Positions 24,570 to 32,950 of a DNA stretch of 64,000 nucleotides are shown here, one piece after another (positions within the stretch are counted from its first letter, which is position 1; every line of letters begins with the position of its first letter). The DNA lies in the NCBI RefSeq assembly GCF_041438865.1, contig NZ_CP109450.1:6078501-6142500 (forward strand). The letters are read 5' to 3'. The position numbers were made by a program, and so were the translations under genes. This stretch comes from Streptomyces sp. NBC_01471. GTDB lineage: Bacteria; Actinomycetota; Actinomycetes; Streptomycetales; Streptomycetaceae. The notes under the pieces were generated by a model, which did not search any database, had not been told where the DNA came from, and was given only the letters and a program-made list of their open reading frames with translations.

Positions 24570-25232
24570 ATGTCCACCGCACCCGCACCGCTCTCCGACG
24601 CCCGGCTGTATCTCTGCACGGACGCGCGCAGGCGCCAGGGTGACCTGCCCGAGTTCCTGGACGCCGTCCTGTCCCACGGCGTGGACATCGTCCAGCTGCG
24701 GGACAAGGGGATGGAGGCGGCCGAAGAGCTCGACCACCTCCAGGTCTTCGCCGACGCCTGCCGCAGGCACGGCAAGCTGCTCGCGGTGAACGACCGGGCG
24801 GATGTCGCGCACGCCATCGCGTCCGACGTGTTGCACCTGGGCCAGGGCGACCTGCCGGTCCCCGCCGCCCGTGCGCTGCTCGGCCCCGAGGTGCTGATCG
24901 GCCGCTCGACCCACGCCGAGTCCGAGGTGGACGCGGCCGCCGCCGAACCGGGCGTGGACTACTTCTGCACCGGGCCCTGCTGGCCCACCCCGACCAAGCC
25001 GGGTCGGCACGCGCCGGGGCTCGGCCTCGTGCGGTACGCGGCGGCGCTCGGCACCTCCCGGCCCTGGTTCGCGATCGGCGGGATCGACGCGGGCAACCTG
25101 GACGAGGTGCTGGACGCGGGGGCGCGCCGCGTCGTGGTCGTCCGTGCGATCACCGAGGCGGGCGACCCGGCTGCTGCGGCTGCCGCTCTCGCCGCCCGGG
25201 TCCGGGCCCGTACCGGGCAGGAAGCCCGGTAG
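24570..25232 (+). CDS. thiE: Thiamine-phosphate synthase
   Basis: Joins the thiazole and pyrimidine phosphates to thiamine monophosphate. The 220-residue TIM barrel has QLRDKGM, VNDRADVA, LHLGQGDLP, GRSTH, FCTGPCWPTPTKPGR and AIGGIDAGN in the usual order. The ATG at 24570 lies after GGGGGG and opens MSTAPAPLSDARLYLCTD; an upstream in-frame codon at 24507 would add low-complexity residues. No TPP riboswitch precedes it, unlike thiOSG. A short CCATC-rich stretch lies at about 24488-24552. Confidence 0.93.
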   Translation: MSTAPAPLSDARLYLCTDARRRQGDLPEFLDAVLSHGVDIVQLRDKGMEAAEELDHLQVFADACRRHGKLLAVNDRADVAHAIASDVLHLGQGDLPVPAARALLGPEVLIGRSTHAESEVDAAAAEPGVDYFCTGPCWPTPTKPGRHAPGLGLVRYAAALGTSRPWFAIGGIDAGNLDEVLDAGARRVVVVRAITEAGDPAAAAAALAARVRARTGQEAR

Positions 25233-25390
25233 GGACCGGGAGGCCCCGCCGGGGACCGGCGATCAGCAGGGCCAGGAGGTCCGGCCGGGGTCTGGCAGAC
25301 GGCCGGCAGGGAAACGGACGTACCGGTTCCGGATAACTGTCCGATGGGTGGACAAGTATCTCGCAAATCGGTCATAAAGTCCCGGCGTGG

Positions 25391-25419
25391 TTGGGGGAGA
25401 GGTAAGCCCTGACTAATCT
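25391..25419 (+). promoter_or_regulatory. metF promoter (TTGGGG-N17-TAATCT)
   Basis: TTGGGG at 25391-25396 and TAATCT at 25414-25419 are 17 bp apart. The -10 ends 6 nt before the metF ATG, so the transcript is likely leaderless; no Shine-Dalgarno is seen. Confidence 0.6.
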
Positions 25420-25425
25420 GCCCGT

Positions 25426-26343
25426 ATGGCCTTCGGTACCTCTTCCACCAGAACCGACCACGCCCGGACCGTGCGCGATCTGCTCGCGACCGGCAGGACG
25501 CTGTACTCCTTCGAGTTCTGGGCGCCCAAGACCGAGAAGGGCGAGCGGAACCTCTGGAACGCGCTGCGCCGCGTCGAGTCGGTGGCACCCAGCTTCGTGT
25601 CCGTGACCTACGGCGCGGGCGGTTCGTCGCGTGCGGGCACGGTCAGGGCCACCGAGCAGATCGCCTCTGACACCACACTCACCCCGGTCGCGCACCTCAC
25701 GGCCGTCGACCACTCCGTCGCCCAGCTGCGCAACATCATCGGCCAGTACGCGGACGCCGGGATCCGGAACATCCTCGCTGTCCGCGGTGACCCGCCCGGC
25801 GACCCGATGGGCGAGTGGGTCAAGCACCCGGAAGGCGTCATGTACGCCGCCGACCTGGTGCGGCTGATCAAGGAGTCCGGCGACTTCTGCGTCGGCGTCG
25901 CGGCCTTCCCCGAGATGCATCCGCGTTCGGAGAACTGGGAGAGCGACATCCGGCACTTCACCGACAAGTGCCGGGCCGGCGCCGACTACGCGATCACCCA
26001 GATGTTCTTCGACCCGGAGGACTATCTGCGGATGCGCGAGCGGGTCGTCGCCGCAGGCTGCGACACCCCGGTCATCCCGGAAGTCATGCCGATCACCAAT
26101 GTGCGGCAGCTGGAGCGGTTCGCCCAGCTCAGCAACGCGCACTTCCCGTCCGGCCTGAAAGAACGCATCCACGCGGTCAAGGACGACCCGGCCGCTGTAC
26201 GCTCCATTGGCATCGAGTTCGCTACGGAGTTCTGCGCGAAGCTGCTCTCCGAGGATGTTCCTGGACTGCACTTCATCACGCTGAACAACTCCACCGCGAC
26301 CCTCGAAATCTACGAGAATCTCGGACTGCACAAGCAGTCCTGA
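25426..26343 (+). CDS. metF: Methylenetetrahydrofolate reductase
   Basis: Reduces 5,10-methylene-THF to 5-methyl-THF for methionine synthesis, with FAD. The 305-residue barrel shows SFEFWAPKTEKG (catalytic Glu region), SVTYGAGGSSR, LAVRGDPPGDP and ITQMFFDPEDY. It is of the bacterial single-domain type. Mycobacterial Rv2172c, a relative, occupies a similar place next to the pknL block. The ATG at 25426 is supported by the promoter spacing just upstream. Confidence 0.94.
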   Translation: MAFGTSSTRTDHARTVRDLLATGRTLYSFEFWAPKTEKGERNLWNALRRVESVAPSFVSVTYGAGGSSRAGTVRATEQIASDTTLTPVAHLTAVDHSVAQLRNIIGQYADAGIRNILAVRGDPPGDPMGEWVKHPEGVMYAADLVRLIKESGDFCVGVAAFPEMHPRSENWESDIRHFTDKCRAGADYAITQMFFDPEDYLRMRERVVAAGCDTPVIPEVMPITNVRQLERFAQLSNAHFPSGLKERIHAVKDDPAAVRSIGIEFATEFCAKLLSEDVPGLHFITLNNSTATLEIYENLGLHKQS

Positions 26344-26393
26344 CCGGTCCATCCGTCCCCCGCACGGGACGATGGCCGCAGAGAGGGGCGTAC

Positions 26394-27401
26394 ATGGGCT
26401 GGACGGTCCTCTATGTCGGGTTCGGATTCGTCGCGCTGTGGCTGCTGGGCGAGGTGCTGCTGCAGTACAAGGCCCGGCTGCGCTGGCGTCTGCTCGCCTT
26501 CACCGGGTTCCTCGGCGTGGTCGTCGGTGTGCTGCTGCACTCCGTACCGGTGATCGTGGTGGGCGCCCTCGCGTTCGCCGTCGGCCAGTTGTACGTCACG
26601 CTCTCCTTCCGGCGCGGCTTCTCGACCGGCTGGGCCATGAAGGGCGCACCCCGGGAGAACAAGCGGCGCAGGGCGCGCGGCGGGAACACGGCGAAGGATC
26701 CGGTACTCGAAGTCTCGGACCTGGAGTACGAGCAGCCCGGGCAGGACCGGCCGGGCGGCCAGGACCAGGACCTGCTGGACGGCGGCCCGCACGGCGGCCA
26801 CGAGGGCCCCTTCGCGCAGCACGGCCCGGACCACGACGGCTACGAGCAGGCCGGGTACGGCGGCAGCGGCTACGGGACGGACGACGGGTTCGGCTACCAC
26901 GGATCCGCCTACCCGCAGCACACCGCGGACTCCGGCACCTCCCCGGAGCCGCAGACCCCCGAGCCCATGGCCGCCGGTGTCTACGCCCCGCAGCCGATGC
27001 CCGACGACACCGGCCAGTACGGCATATACAGCGACACGGCGTACGGAACCGCGGCGCAGTACGGCACCGGCTACGACCAGAACGGCCAGTCGTACGACGG
27101 CCAGTACGGCTACGGCGGCGAGCAGCAGCAGTACCCCGCCTACTCGGACCCGTACATCGGCGCGGGCCAGTACGGAGCCTCCTACGGGGGCCAGCAGCAG
27201 TACACCGATCCGTACGCGGACCAGTACGCCAACGACACCCCGCCCGGCGGGGTCTGGGTCCCGCAGCAGCGCGACACCGAACCGGCGTACGGCTTCCCGC
27301 ACAACCCGTCGTACGGGGAGCACGCCGACCACCCCGACCACTCCGGGCAGCAGCCGTACCAGAGCGGCCACGACGGCCACAACGAGCAGCAGCGGTACTG
27401 A
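26394..27401 (+). CDS. Membrane protein with long Tyr/Gly/Gln-rich low-complexity tail
   Basis: A 335-residue protein of two parts. Residues 1-75 hold three closely spaced membrane spans (about 3-23, 34-51 and 53-70). A basic linker (ENKRRRARGG) follows. From about residue 105 to the end the chain is low-complexity, rich in Tyr, Gly, Gln, Asp and Ser, with many GQYG, QQQY and SYGG motifs, like prion-like domains. No enzyme fold is seen. The ATG at 26394 follows GAGAGGGG. It starts 50 bp after metF. Function unknown. Confidence 0.8.
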   Translation: MGWTVLYVGFGFVALWLLGEVLLQYKARLRWRLLAFTGFLGVVVGVLLHSVPVIVVGALAFAVGQLYVTLSFRRGFSTGWAMKGAPRENKRRRARGGNTAKDPVLEVSDLEYEQPGQDRPGGQDQDLLDGGPHGGHEGPFAQHGPDHDGYEQAGYGGSGYGTDDGFGYHGSAYPQHTADSGTSPEPQTPEPMAAGVYAPQPMPDDTGQYGIYSDTAYGTAAQYGTGYDQNGQSYDGQYGYGGEQQQYPAYSDPYIGAGQYGASYGGQQQYTDPYADQYANDTPPGGVWVPQQRDTEPAYGFPHNPSYGEHADHPDHSGQQPYQSGHDGHNEQQRY

Positions 27402-27480
27402 GAGCGGTCGGCGCCCGCCACCGGGTGCGGTACGCCGTGTCCCGGGCGGCGCGGGCGGTGCCGCGCCGTCCGCCGGGTGT

Positions 27481-28917
27481 TCACCGCGAGCCGCGGAACC
27501 CCTCGCCCTCGACGATCAGCCCGGCGGCCAGCGCCCCGGACATGCCGGCGTGGGCGAGCCCGCCGCCCGGGTGCGACCAGCCGCCCGCGCGGTAGAGGCC
27601 GGGCAGCGGAGACCTATTGGGGGCGGGCAGCAGCTGCCCGTGCGCACCGGCCAGTGCCGGGCCCGGCACCTCGGGCGAACCCGTTTCCCGAAGCGTGTCG
27701 GCGGGGGTCCGTACCTCGCGCCACAGCGTGCGCTCGCGCAGCCCGGGCACGGCCGCCTCCGCTGCTGCCACCACCCGGTCCGCGAACGCTTCGGCCTGGT
27801 CGCCGGTGGACCAGTTCTCCGTCCCGCCGACGGTCCCGCGGATGACCGGGACCGTGACCGTCAGCGTCAGGGACTCGTGCCCCGGGCCGGGAACCAGCGC
27901 CGGATCGTCGGGGCGCAGCACGGTCACCATCGGCAGGGTGCTCTCCGCCCGGTGCACCACGGTGCGGTGGACGGCGTCCGCCGGCCGGTCACCGCGCAGC
28001 GCCAGGCAGACCACGAACCGGCCGGACCCCGCGTCCGTCTCCCGGCGCGGCGCACGGGCCGACGGCAGCGGGGCGCCCGCGACCACGTGGTCGGCGTCGA
28101 CGCCGCGCCCGTCGGCCAGCTCCAGACCGCAGGCCCGGCCGTCCTTCTCCCGTACGTCCGTGGCCTCGGCCGAGAACACGAACTCGACCTTCCGCGCCAG
28201 GCACCGCTCGTACACCGCGTCCGCCAGCGCGCGCATCCCACCGCGTACGTACCAGTTGCCGAAGGTCTGCTCCATGTACGGCAGGACGGCGGCCGACGCC
28301 GGGGCGGTCAGCGGATCGAAACCGTGGGACAGGGCGTAACTCGCCAGCAGGGCAGCCAGCCTCGGATCGCGCAGCTCCCTGCTGCCGATCTCGCCGAGCG
28401 TGGACGCGCCGCGCCGCAGCAGCCCGGTTCTGAGTGCCGGGTACGGTTCGCGGCCCAGCGGTGCGGGATCGGCGGGCAGCGGCTCTTCGAGGAGCGGGCG
28501 CCTGGTCCTGTCCCAGGTCTCCCGGGCCCGGTCGAGGAACGCACCCCAGCGGGCGCCGGCGCCGCCGCCCAGCGCCGCGTCCAGGGCCGCCACGGCCCCT
28601 GCACGTGAGGCGTTCGGCAGCAGGACCTCCGTCCCGTCGTCGAAGAGATGGCGGCTCGCCGGGTCCACCTGGACGAGTCCGACGCACTGCTCCAGCGGTT
28701 CACGGCCCGTCTTCACGAAGAGGTCGCGGTAGACGGCGGGCAGCTGGAGCAGCCCGGGCCCGGTGTCGAAGGCGAAGCCGTCGCGTGCGAAGCGGCCCAC
28801 CGCCCCGCCGTGGGTCTCCGTACGTTCGTACACCGTCACCCGGTGGCCTGCCACAGCCAGCCGGGCGGCAGCCGCCATGGCGCCCATCCCGGCGCCGATC
28901 ACCGCAATCCGTGCCAT
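27481..28917 (-). CDS. Phytoene desaturase-family FAD-dependent oxidoreductase (CrtI-like)
   Basis: A 478-residue flavoprotein. The FAD fold is VIGAGMGAMAAAARLA at the N-terminus, followed by the VTVYERTETHGG block. The C-terminal motif SHPGGGLAHAGMSGALAAG is typical of the CrtI/NAD(P)-binding Rossmann group. No crtB or crtE is nearby, so it may be a desaturase-like enzyme of another pathway. The ATG at 28915-28917 is chosen at the start of the fold, with a weak Shine-Dalgarno. Cofactor binding is confident; the substrate is not. Confidence 0.8.
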   Translation of the reverse strand: MARIAVIGAGMGAMAAAARLAVAGHRVTVYERTETHGGAVGRFARDGFAFDTGPGLLQLPAVYRDLFVKTGREPLEQCVGLVQVDPASRHLFDDGTEVLLPNASRAGAVAALDAALGGGAGARWGAFLDRARETWDRTRRPLLEEPLPADPAPLGREPYPALRTGLLRRGASTLGEIGSRELRDPRLAALLASYALSHGFDPLTAPASAAVLPYMEQTFGNWYVRGGMRALADAVYERCLARKVEFVFSAEATDVREKDGRACGLELADGRGVDADHVVAGAPLPSARAPRRETDAGSGRFVVCLALRGDRPADAVHRTVVHRAESTLPMVTVLRPDDPALVPGPGHESLTLTVTVPVIRGTVGGTENWSTGDQAEAFADRVVAAAEAAVPGLRERTLWREVRTPADTLRETGSPEVPGPALAGAHGQLLPAPNRSPLPGLYRAGGWSHPGGGLAHAGMSGALAAGLIVEGEGFRGSR

Positions 28918-29261
28918 GGCAGGGACTTTATCGGTGTCCGCACGCCCCCGGTGGCGCACACACGTCTGAGTATCCGTACCTAGAAGCGGAGATGAGTAGT
29001 TACGCGGATAGGCTCCCACCTGCGAAGACGGCAGAGTGTGGGGCACGGAAGGGGCGCGGCGCCGGCACTGCCGACACGGGGCGGCGGAACGGCGCGGCTC
29101 CCCTGACGAGTACGGGTGTACGGGGGAGTACAGCGGGGGAGTACGGGGGAAGCGCCGCTCAGGAACGGCCCGGGAGACCGGGCGGGGACGGGCGGCGCTC
29201 TTTCCTTTCCCGCACTTCCCGCACTTCCCGCTCCTCCCGGCCGTCTCGGTCCTCCGCGCTT
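28918..29261. other. 344-bp intergenic stretch with a TGAGTA-type palindrome and short repeats
   Basis: No gene is visible. TGAGTATCCGTACCTA at 28967-28982 is an imperfect inverted repeat about 50 bp upstream of the CrtI-like ATG, and a second TGAGTA half lies at 28993. GAGTAC occurs three times at 29108, 29126 and 29139. A tandem TTCCCGCAC run (two exact copies and one variant) lies at 29207-29233, just after the 3' end side of the TetR gene. Confidence 0.55.
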
Positions 29262-29867
29262 TCAGCGTCCGCTGACGCGCCCGTGCAGCAGCCGCGAGAG
29301 CGCCGCGTGCACGTCGTCGATCGACCGCTCGCTCTGGAAGGCCTGCCAGTCGAGCGCCGCCACCAGGACCATCCCGACCAGGGCGGCAGCCGTCAGCGGA
29401 ATGTCGATCTCCTCGCTCAGTTCGCCGCCTTCGACGGCCTCGCGCAGCACGGTCTCGACGACGGCGACGGCCTCCTGGCGTACCACGAGAAGGGTCGACT
29501 GCCAGGCCCGGTTGGTACGCCACAGCTCGGCCACGTACAGCTGGGTGAAGGCCGGATAGGCGTCGATGAAACCGAGGCCGGACCTGATCATGGCGTCCAG
29601 CGCCTCGACCTTGGTACCGCCCCGCTCGGCCGTCGTGTCGGCAGCGGCCTGGAGCGAGGCGGTGAGCAGACCGACCCCGTGCCGCAGCAGCTCCTCGAAG
29701 AGCACGGTCTTGCTCGCGAAGTTGTAGTAGACCGTGCCCTTCGCGACCCCCGCGCGCTCGGCGATCTCCTCCACCGTCGTGGAGGAGAAGCCCTTCTCCG
29801 CGATGAGGGTGACAGCCGCCTCGTACAGCTTCTGGCGGGTGGCCTGCCGTCTGGTGCTGGTGTCCAT
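29262..29867 (-). CDS. TetR/AcrR-family transcriptional regulator
   Basis: A 201-residue one-domain regulator. The N-terminal HTH covers about residues 10-55 (KLYEAAVTLIAEKGFSSTTV, then GVAKGTVYYNFASK). The C-terminal ligand domain has no recognised ligand. It is the third gene of an operon, 11 bp after the YhgE/Pip-type gene. A 22-bp perfect palindrome upstream of the first gene is the probable operator, so the operon would be autoregulated. The ATG at 29865-29867 opens MDTSTRRQATRQ. Confidence 0.9.
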   Translation of the reverse strand: MDTSTRRQATRQKLYEAAVTLIAEKGFSSTTVEEIAERAGVAKGTVYYNFASKTVLFEELLRHGVGLLTASLQAAADTTAERGGTKVEALDAMIRSGLGFIDAYPAFTQLYVAELWRTNRAWQSTLLVVRQEAVAVVETVLREAVEGGELSEEIDIPLTAAALVGMVLVAALDWQAFQSERSIDDVHAALSRLLHGRVSGR

Positions 29868-29878
29868 GGGGCCGATTC

Positions 29879-31963
29879 TCACAGGCTGAGCTCCGGATGC
29901 AGGCGCTCCATGGTCCACACCTGCTTGCTCCGCGCCGAGAGCGCGGTCAGCGCCAGCGCGCCCGCGGTGAACGCGAGCAGCACGGCGGAACCGGTCCAGA
30001 CCGGGGCCAGGCCCCCGCCCGTGATGAGTCTGCGCAGCCCCTCGACCACGTAACTCATCGGCAGATACGGGTGGATGGCGTTGAAGAAGGCCGGGCTCGT
30101 CTGCACCGGATAGGTGCCGCCCGCCGACGTCAACTGGAGCATCAGCAGGGCCAGCACCAGGATCCGCCCCGCCGCGCCGAAGCGGGCGTTGAGCCACTGC
30201 ACGATCGCGGCGAAGCAGCAGGTCACCAGGGCCAGGAAGCCCAGGGTCCCGGCGGCGCGGGCCATCTGCAGACCGATCGCCCAGTGCAGTACGGCCATCA
30301 GCGCGGCGGTCTGGAGCACGCCGATCGCGGCCACCGGGAGCCAGCCCGCGAAGGTGATCCGCCACGCCGAGGCGCCCGCGGCGAGCGCGCGCCGGCTGAG
30401 CGGCTGGATGAGCATGTACGCCACCATCGCGCCGACCCAGAGCGAGAGCGGGATGAAGTACGGGGCGAAGCCGGTCCCGTAATTGGGCGCCGGGTGCAGC
30501 GACTTGGAGGCCAGCTGCACCGGATCCGCCATCACTCCGGTGCGCCGGTCCCGGTCCTGCTTGTCGTAGTCGGGGATCTTGGACACCCCGTCGTGCAGAC
30601 CGGTGGCGAGGGTGCCCGCGCCGTCGGAGAGTTTGACGATCCCGGTGTGCAGGGTGTGCGCCCCGGTGTTCAGCTTGCCGACGCCGGTGTGCAGCGAGGC
30701 GGCACCGGTCCTGGCCGTCGAGAGCCCGGTGTGCAGCTGTGCGGCGCCGCTCGCGACCCGGTGGGCCCCGCTGTCCAGCTCGTTGACCTTGGCCACGGCC
30801 GTGTCCAGGTCACCGGCGAGGTCCGGGGCGTGCTCCGCCAGGCTGTCCGCCTGTTTCTGGAGCGTGGCGAGCTGTCCGTCGAGCTTCTTCAGATCGCCGT
30901 TCTGCTGCTTGACGAGGTCGTTGACGTCGCCCGCGATCCGCGCCGTATCGGCTGCCGCCTCCTTGGCCTTCTTCAGCTGGGGGCAGGCCGGATCGGGGAC
31001 GGGCAGGTCCTGGCAGCGCGCCCGGTAGACGCTGTCGAGGTCGGTGGAGGCGGTGGCGGCGCCCTCCGCCGCGACCGGCGCCGCCTTCACCAGCGTGGCG
31101 AGGTGGTCCCGGACGACCTGGGTGGAGTCGGAGACCAGCCGGGCCGCGTCACCGATGGACTTGCCGTTGTCCTTGAGGAAGGGGCGGACGGCGCCCGCCG
31201 CGCCGTTCACCTTCTTCGCGAGGGTCCGGGTGCCCGCGGCGACCTGCTTGGACCCGGACTGGAGACTCGCGGAGCCCTTGTCGAGCTTCTTGATGCCACC
31301 GGCCAGCTTGCCGCTCCCCGCCTTGGCGTCCTTCAGCCCGTCGGCCAGGTCCTTGGACCCCTTCCGCGCCTTGCCCAGGCCCGACGTGAGGTCGGAGGCA
31401 CCGTCGGCGGCCTTCGCGGTCTGATCGTGCAGACTCGCGAAGGAGAGATAGATGCGGTCCAGGAAGGTGCGGGACGCGTGTGTCGACGCCGAGGCTCTGA
31501 CTTCGGAGAACACCGTCCGCGAGAGCTGACCGACGATGTAGTTGTTGGCGTCGTCCGTCCGGACCTGGAGGGCGCCGGTCTCGGGGGAGTCGCCTGCACT
31601 GGACGCGACCCGCTTGCTGAAGTCGGCCGGCACGGTCAGCGACAGGTAGTACGTGCCGTCCTCGACGCCCTTGCGGGCCCCGGCGGCGCTGGTCTCGTGC
31701 CAGTCGAAGACCTTGCTGTCGCGCAGCCCCTCGGTGATGTCGTCGCCCGCCCGGACCTTCTGTCCGGCGGCTTCGGCGCCCCGGTCGTCGTTGACCAGGG
31801 CTACGGGTATCCGGTCGAGCCGCCCGTACGGGTCCCAGAACGACCAGAGGTACAGCGCGCCGTAGAGCAGGGGAAGCAGCAGGAGTGCGACGAGGGCGGC
31901 GCGCGGGAGCCTGCCCCTGCCGAACCGCTTCAGCTCAAGGGCGGCCAGTCTCGGCGAGCGCAT
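29879..31963 (-). CDS. YhgE/Pip-domain membrane protein (ABC-2-like permease)
   Basis: A 694-residue membrane protein. One span lies near the N-terminus (ALVALLLLPLLYGALYLWSF), then a long extracellular region (about 45-490) with heptad-like helical repeats built on xLHTGxxxL and DGAxxL, and about five spans after residue 500 forming an ABC-2-type permease unit. Relatives are thought to move lipids or peptides, or to anchor phage receptors (Pip). The ATG follows AGGAAGGGG. It overlaps the ATPase gene by 29 bp, so the two probably form one exporter, with the TetR gene downstream. Confidence 0.88.
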   Translation of the reverse strand: MRSPRLAALELKRFGRGRLPRAALVALLLLPLLYGALYLWSFWDPYGRLDRIPVALVNDDRGAEAAGQKVRAGDDITEGLRDSKVFDWHETSAAGARKGVEDGTYYLSLTVPADFSKRVASSAGDSPETGALQVRTDDANNYIVGQLSRTVFSEVRASASTHASRTFLDRIYLSFASLHDQTAKAADGASDLTSGLGKARKGSKDLADGLKDAKAGSGKLAGGIKKLDKGSASLQSGSKQVAAGTRTLAKKVNGAAGAVRPFLKDNGKSIGDAARLVSDSTQVVRDHLATLVKAAPVAAEGAATASTDLDSVYRARCQDLPVPDPACPQLKKAKEAAADTARIAGDVNDLVKQQNGDLKKLDGQLATLQKQADSLAEHAPDLAGDLDTAVAKVNELDSGAHRVASGAAQLHTGLSTARTGAASLHTGVGKLNTGAHTLHTGIVKLSDGAGTLATGLHDGVSKIPDYDKQDRDRRTGVMADPVQLASKSLHPAPNYGTGFAPYFIPLSLWVGAMVAYMLIQPLSRRALAAGASAWRITFAGWLPVAAIGVLQTAALMAVLHWAIGLQMARAAGTLGFLALVTCCFAAIVQWLNARFGAAGRILVLALLMLQLTSAGGTYPVQTSPAFFNAIHPYLPMSYVVEGLRRLITGGGLAPVWTGSAVLLAFTAGALALTALSARSKQVWTMERLHPELSL

Positions 31964-32753
31964 CGGCTGCCCCTTCCTGCGAGTCCTCTGTTGCCTCTGT
32001 GGCGTTTGCGGCCGCGGAGTCTGTCGGGCCCTTCGGTTCCTTCGTGTCCTGCGGAGCGGTCCGCCGGGTGGAGACGGTGATCGCACCGTCCGGAGCGCGG
32101 CCGCAGACGGCGAGGGTGGTGACACCGCCGGCGGCGACGGAGCGCAGCAGGTCCCAGGCCTCGTCGCGTTCGGGGCCGGAGAGCTTCATATCCGCGTCGT
32201 CCACGGCGAGCAGCCGCGGAGCGTCCATCAGGCCGAGCGCCACGGAGAGCCGCAGCGCCTCCAGACGCTCCAGATCCCGCGCCGGGGTCCGGCCCTCCTT
32301 GGGCAGGGTGGCGAGATCCAGGCCTGCGGCCTCCAGCGCCGTGTCGATACGGCCCCGGGCCGTCGCGGCACGCTCGGAACGGGGCCGCAGCAGCGCACGG
32401 AGTGATCCGCGGTACCTGCGCTGCAGCAGGGCGCGCTCGCGCAGATGCTCCTCGACGGTCAGCGCGGGGTCGAGCTCGTTGACCCCGGGGACCGGGCCGA
32501 GCGCGCTGATCCGGCGCACTTCGGCCAGTCGCCCGGGCAGCCGGAGCCCGGCCACCTCGGCATGGCCCTCGCTCGTCCGCATCCGGCCCGTCAGGGCGAG
32601 GAGCAGACAGGTGCGCCCGGAGCCCGACGGGCCCTCGACCGCGATGAGCGCGCCCGGCTCCGCCGCGATGCTCACGCCCCGGAACGCCCAGCCGTACGGG
32701 CCCTTGAGCCCCAGATCCTCCGCCATGACAGCTGCCCCGTGCGGGCTGTCCAC
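31935..32753 (-). CDS. ABC transporter ATP-binding protein with degenerate motifs
   Basis: A 272-residue ATPase of the ABC fold with three departures from the active consensus. Walker A at 41-48 reads GPSGSGRT, with Arg in place of the invariant Lys. The LSGGQ signature is absent; ARDLERLEALRL stands at that place (about 158-169). Walker B ends LLAVDDAD, with Asp where the catalytic Glu normally sits. The C-terminal 35 residues are disordered. The GTG at 32753 follows GGGGAGGG and is preferred over the ATG at 32726. It precedes and overlaps the YhgE/Pip-type permease. Confidence 0.85.
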   Translation of the reverse strand: MDSPHGAAVMAEDLGLKGPYGWAFRGVSIAAEPGALIAVEGPSGSGRTCLLLALTGRMRTSEGHAEVAGLRLPGRLAEVRRISALGPVPGVNELDPALTVEEHLRERALLQRRYRGSLRALLRPRSERAATARGRIDTALEAAGLDLATLPKEGRTPARDLERLEALRLSVALGLMDAPRLLAVDDADMKLSGPERDEAWDLLRSVAAGGVTTLAVCGRAPDGAITVSTRRTAPQDTKEPKGPTDSAAANATEATEDSQEGAADALAETGRP

Positions 32754-32807
32754 GACACCCTCCCCTGCCTTGCCGATACGAGCCGTGGGTGCACTGTTCG
32801 CATCACC

Positions 32808-32829
32808 TTGTACTGACCGGTCAGTACAA
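32808..32829. promoter_or_regulatory. TetR operator (22-bp perfect palindrome)
   Basis: The half-site TTGTACTGACC is followed without a spacer by its exact reverse complement. It lies 55 bp upstream of the ATPase GTG, in the promoter region of the three-gene operon that ends in a TetR gene. The core ACTGACCGGTCAGT is a common TetR operator form. Confidence 0.85.
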
Positions 32830-32950
32830 AAAAGTACGCCGTGTACGGGGGTCCTCGCAAAGGCCCAGGTCAGGGCCGATTGTCAGTGGTGGCCCGCACC
32901 ATGGGCACAGACGGCCACAGTGCCGTCACACGACGACAGGAGGTTCCGTC

